Assembly (NCBI GenBank): GCA_900553205.1
Contig: USCK01000094.1
Location: 1 to 7,216, forward strand
DNA from: an uncultured bacterium
GTDB taxonomy: Bacteria > Cyanobacteriota > Vampirovibrionia > Gastranaerophilales > Gastranaerophilaceae
DNA: 7,216 nt
Reading direction: 5' to 3'
The notes under the pieces were generated by a model. That model searched no databases and was not told the DNA's origin. It was given only the letters and a program-made list of their open reading frames with translations. Position numbers and translations under genes: made by a program. This document shows positions 6,719 to 7,216 of this stretch, in pieces (position 1 is the stretch's first letter; every line of letters begins with the position of its first letter).

Positions 6719-6985
6719 AAGCATAATCAATATAAAATAAAACTTTAAAATAACCTTCCATTCTAACATATCGTACTATGCCTTTCATATTATAATATGT
6801 TTAAATGTGACAAACAGAGCACGACATGCTGTATACAATCAATTCAACAAGGTCACAATAAGCGTAGCTAAGACTGAGCTAGTAATTTGAATAGGGAATA
6901 AAAATAGTATACTAAAAGACAATCAGGAATAGTGATAAACGGAAAGTATCAAAAGTATTATGAAAATAAATTGACATTATATAGA
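6719..6985. other. Gene-free junction between the polysaccharide operon and the IS transposase
   Basis: I see no gene here on either strand. The longest item noticed is a 24-codon frame at 6797-6871, probably chance. One end of the insertion sequence, including its terminal inverted repeat, should lie within these bases, because the transposase stop codon is at 6986. The other end of the element is outside the window, so the repeat cannot be defined by comparison. The stretch is AT-rich like the polysaccharide genes. Confidence 0.5.
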
Positions 6986-7216
6986 TTAAATTGTTATATG
7001 ACTCATTTTGTGACTGATTCTGAAGTTGTGTAATCCACAAGCAATAAGAATCACCATATCTTCGAAACCGAATTTATGGCATCTGAATCGTTCTTTGACA
7101 ATACGGCATTTTTTCATACCACCTATGGCATGCTCCACTTTAATCCTAACTCCGGAAATCCGCTTGTTCTCTTGTTTTTCAACACTAGTAAGCTCTTTCC
7201 TTTTAGGTTTCTTTTT
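6986..7216 (-). CDS. IS5-like transposase (DDE_Tnp_4 type), C-terminal part, runs off the window
   Basis: On the minus strand the frame is open from base 7216 to a TAA at 6988-6986, giving 76 residues that form only the C-terminus; the start lies beyond the window. After a Lys-rich entry it shows RIKVEHAIGGMKK (visible residues 24-36), matching the R-x3-E-x6-K signature of IS4/IS5-type transposases, with E28 as the probable third acid of the DDE triad. This is followed by the CRIVKERF and CGLHNF (60-65) segments typical of the family's end. No frame break is visible in this part. The two full lines checked (7021-7140) are 40% GC against about a third upstream, consistent with a mobile element of separate origin. 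It faces the polysaccharide operon tail to tail. Whether the element is intact cannot be judged here. Confidence 0.85.
   Translation of the reverse strand, partial: KKKPKRKELTSVEKQENKRISGVRIKVEHAIGGMKKCRIVKERFRCHKFGFEDMVILIACGLHNFRISHKMSHITI
6986..7216 (-). mobile_element. One end of an IS5-family insertion sequence (partial)
   Basis: This is the part of the element proved by the transposase C-terminus. The true boundary probably lies some tens of bases to the left, between 6691 and 6985, and the rest extends to the right of the window. Neither terminal repeat nor target duplication could be identified. Its place beside a capsule-type operon fits the frequent IS traffic at such loci and may mark the edge of the transferred block. 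Confidence 0.7.

Noticed and set aside
6797..6871. 24-codon frame between the PssE-like gene and the IS
   Set aside because: Too short, no family resemblance and no ribosome site; a chance frame is the simplest explanation.
1..7216. CRISPR array, tRNA, rRNA or riboswitch
   Set aside because: No regularly spaced repeats, cloverleaf-like sequence or recognisable conserved RNA motif was seen on either strand by eye.

Overview
The window looks like the distal part of a surface-polysaccharide (capsule or exopolysaccharide) locus from an AT-rich member of the Bacteroidetes, in the Bacteroides/Prevotella range. That placement is inference. It rests on low GC (about one third G+C on the lines I counted), AT-rich leaders mostly without Shine-Dalgarno sequences, a predicted signal peptide ending in Ala just before Gln, and a gene set commonly seen in gut Bacteroidetes capsule loci. 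No rRNA or other marker gene is present, so genus is open.

Layout, all on the plus strand up to 6690: (1) 1-1290, a 5'-truncated FrhB-type iron-sulfur flavoprotein; (2) a 208-base gap beginning with an AT-rich hairpin; (3) 1499-2710, an exported GH26 glycoside hydrolase; (4) 2711-3880, a polysaccharide pyruvyl transferase family protein that starts on the base after the GH26 stop codon; (5) 3888-4946, a GT4-type glycosyltransferase; (6) 4947-5668, 722 bases with no intact gene but with one forward frame strongly depleted in stops, best read as a dead gene; (7) 5669-6139 and 6205-6690, an Alg14-like/Alg13-like (PssD/PssE-type) pair forming a two-subunit glycosyltransferase; (8) 6691-6985, a gene-free stretch starting with an AT-only hairpin; (9) 6986-7216, minus strand, the C-terminal end of an IS5-like (DDE_Tnp_4) transposase that runs off the window and has visibly higher GC.

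Working together: the GT4 enzyme and the PssD/PssE pair would add sugars to a lipid-linked repeat unit on the cytoplasmic side. The pyruvyl transferase family protein would decorate or modify a residue, and the FrhB-like protein is a recurrent but poorly understood redox partner in such loci. The GH26 enzyme would act after export, trimming, releasing or remodelling a polysaccharide. No flippase, polymerase or chain-length regulator is in the window, so these must lie upstream or elsewhere. The most unusual points are the secreted hydrolase fused at zero distance into the biosynthetic operon and the eroded gene filling the gap between the GT4 and PssD genes.
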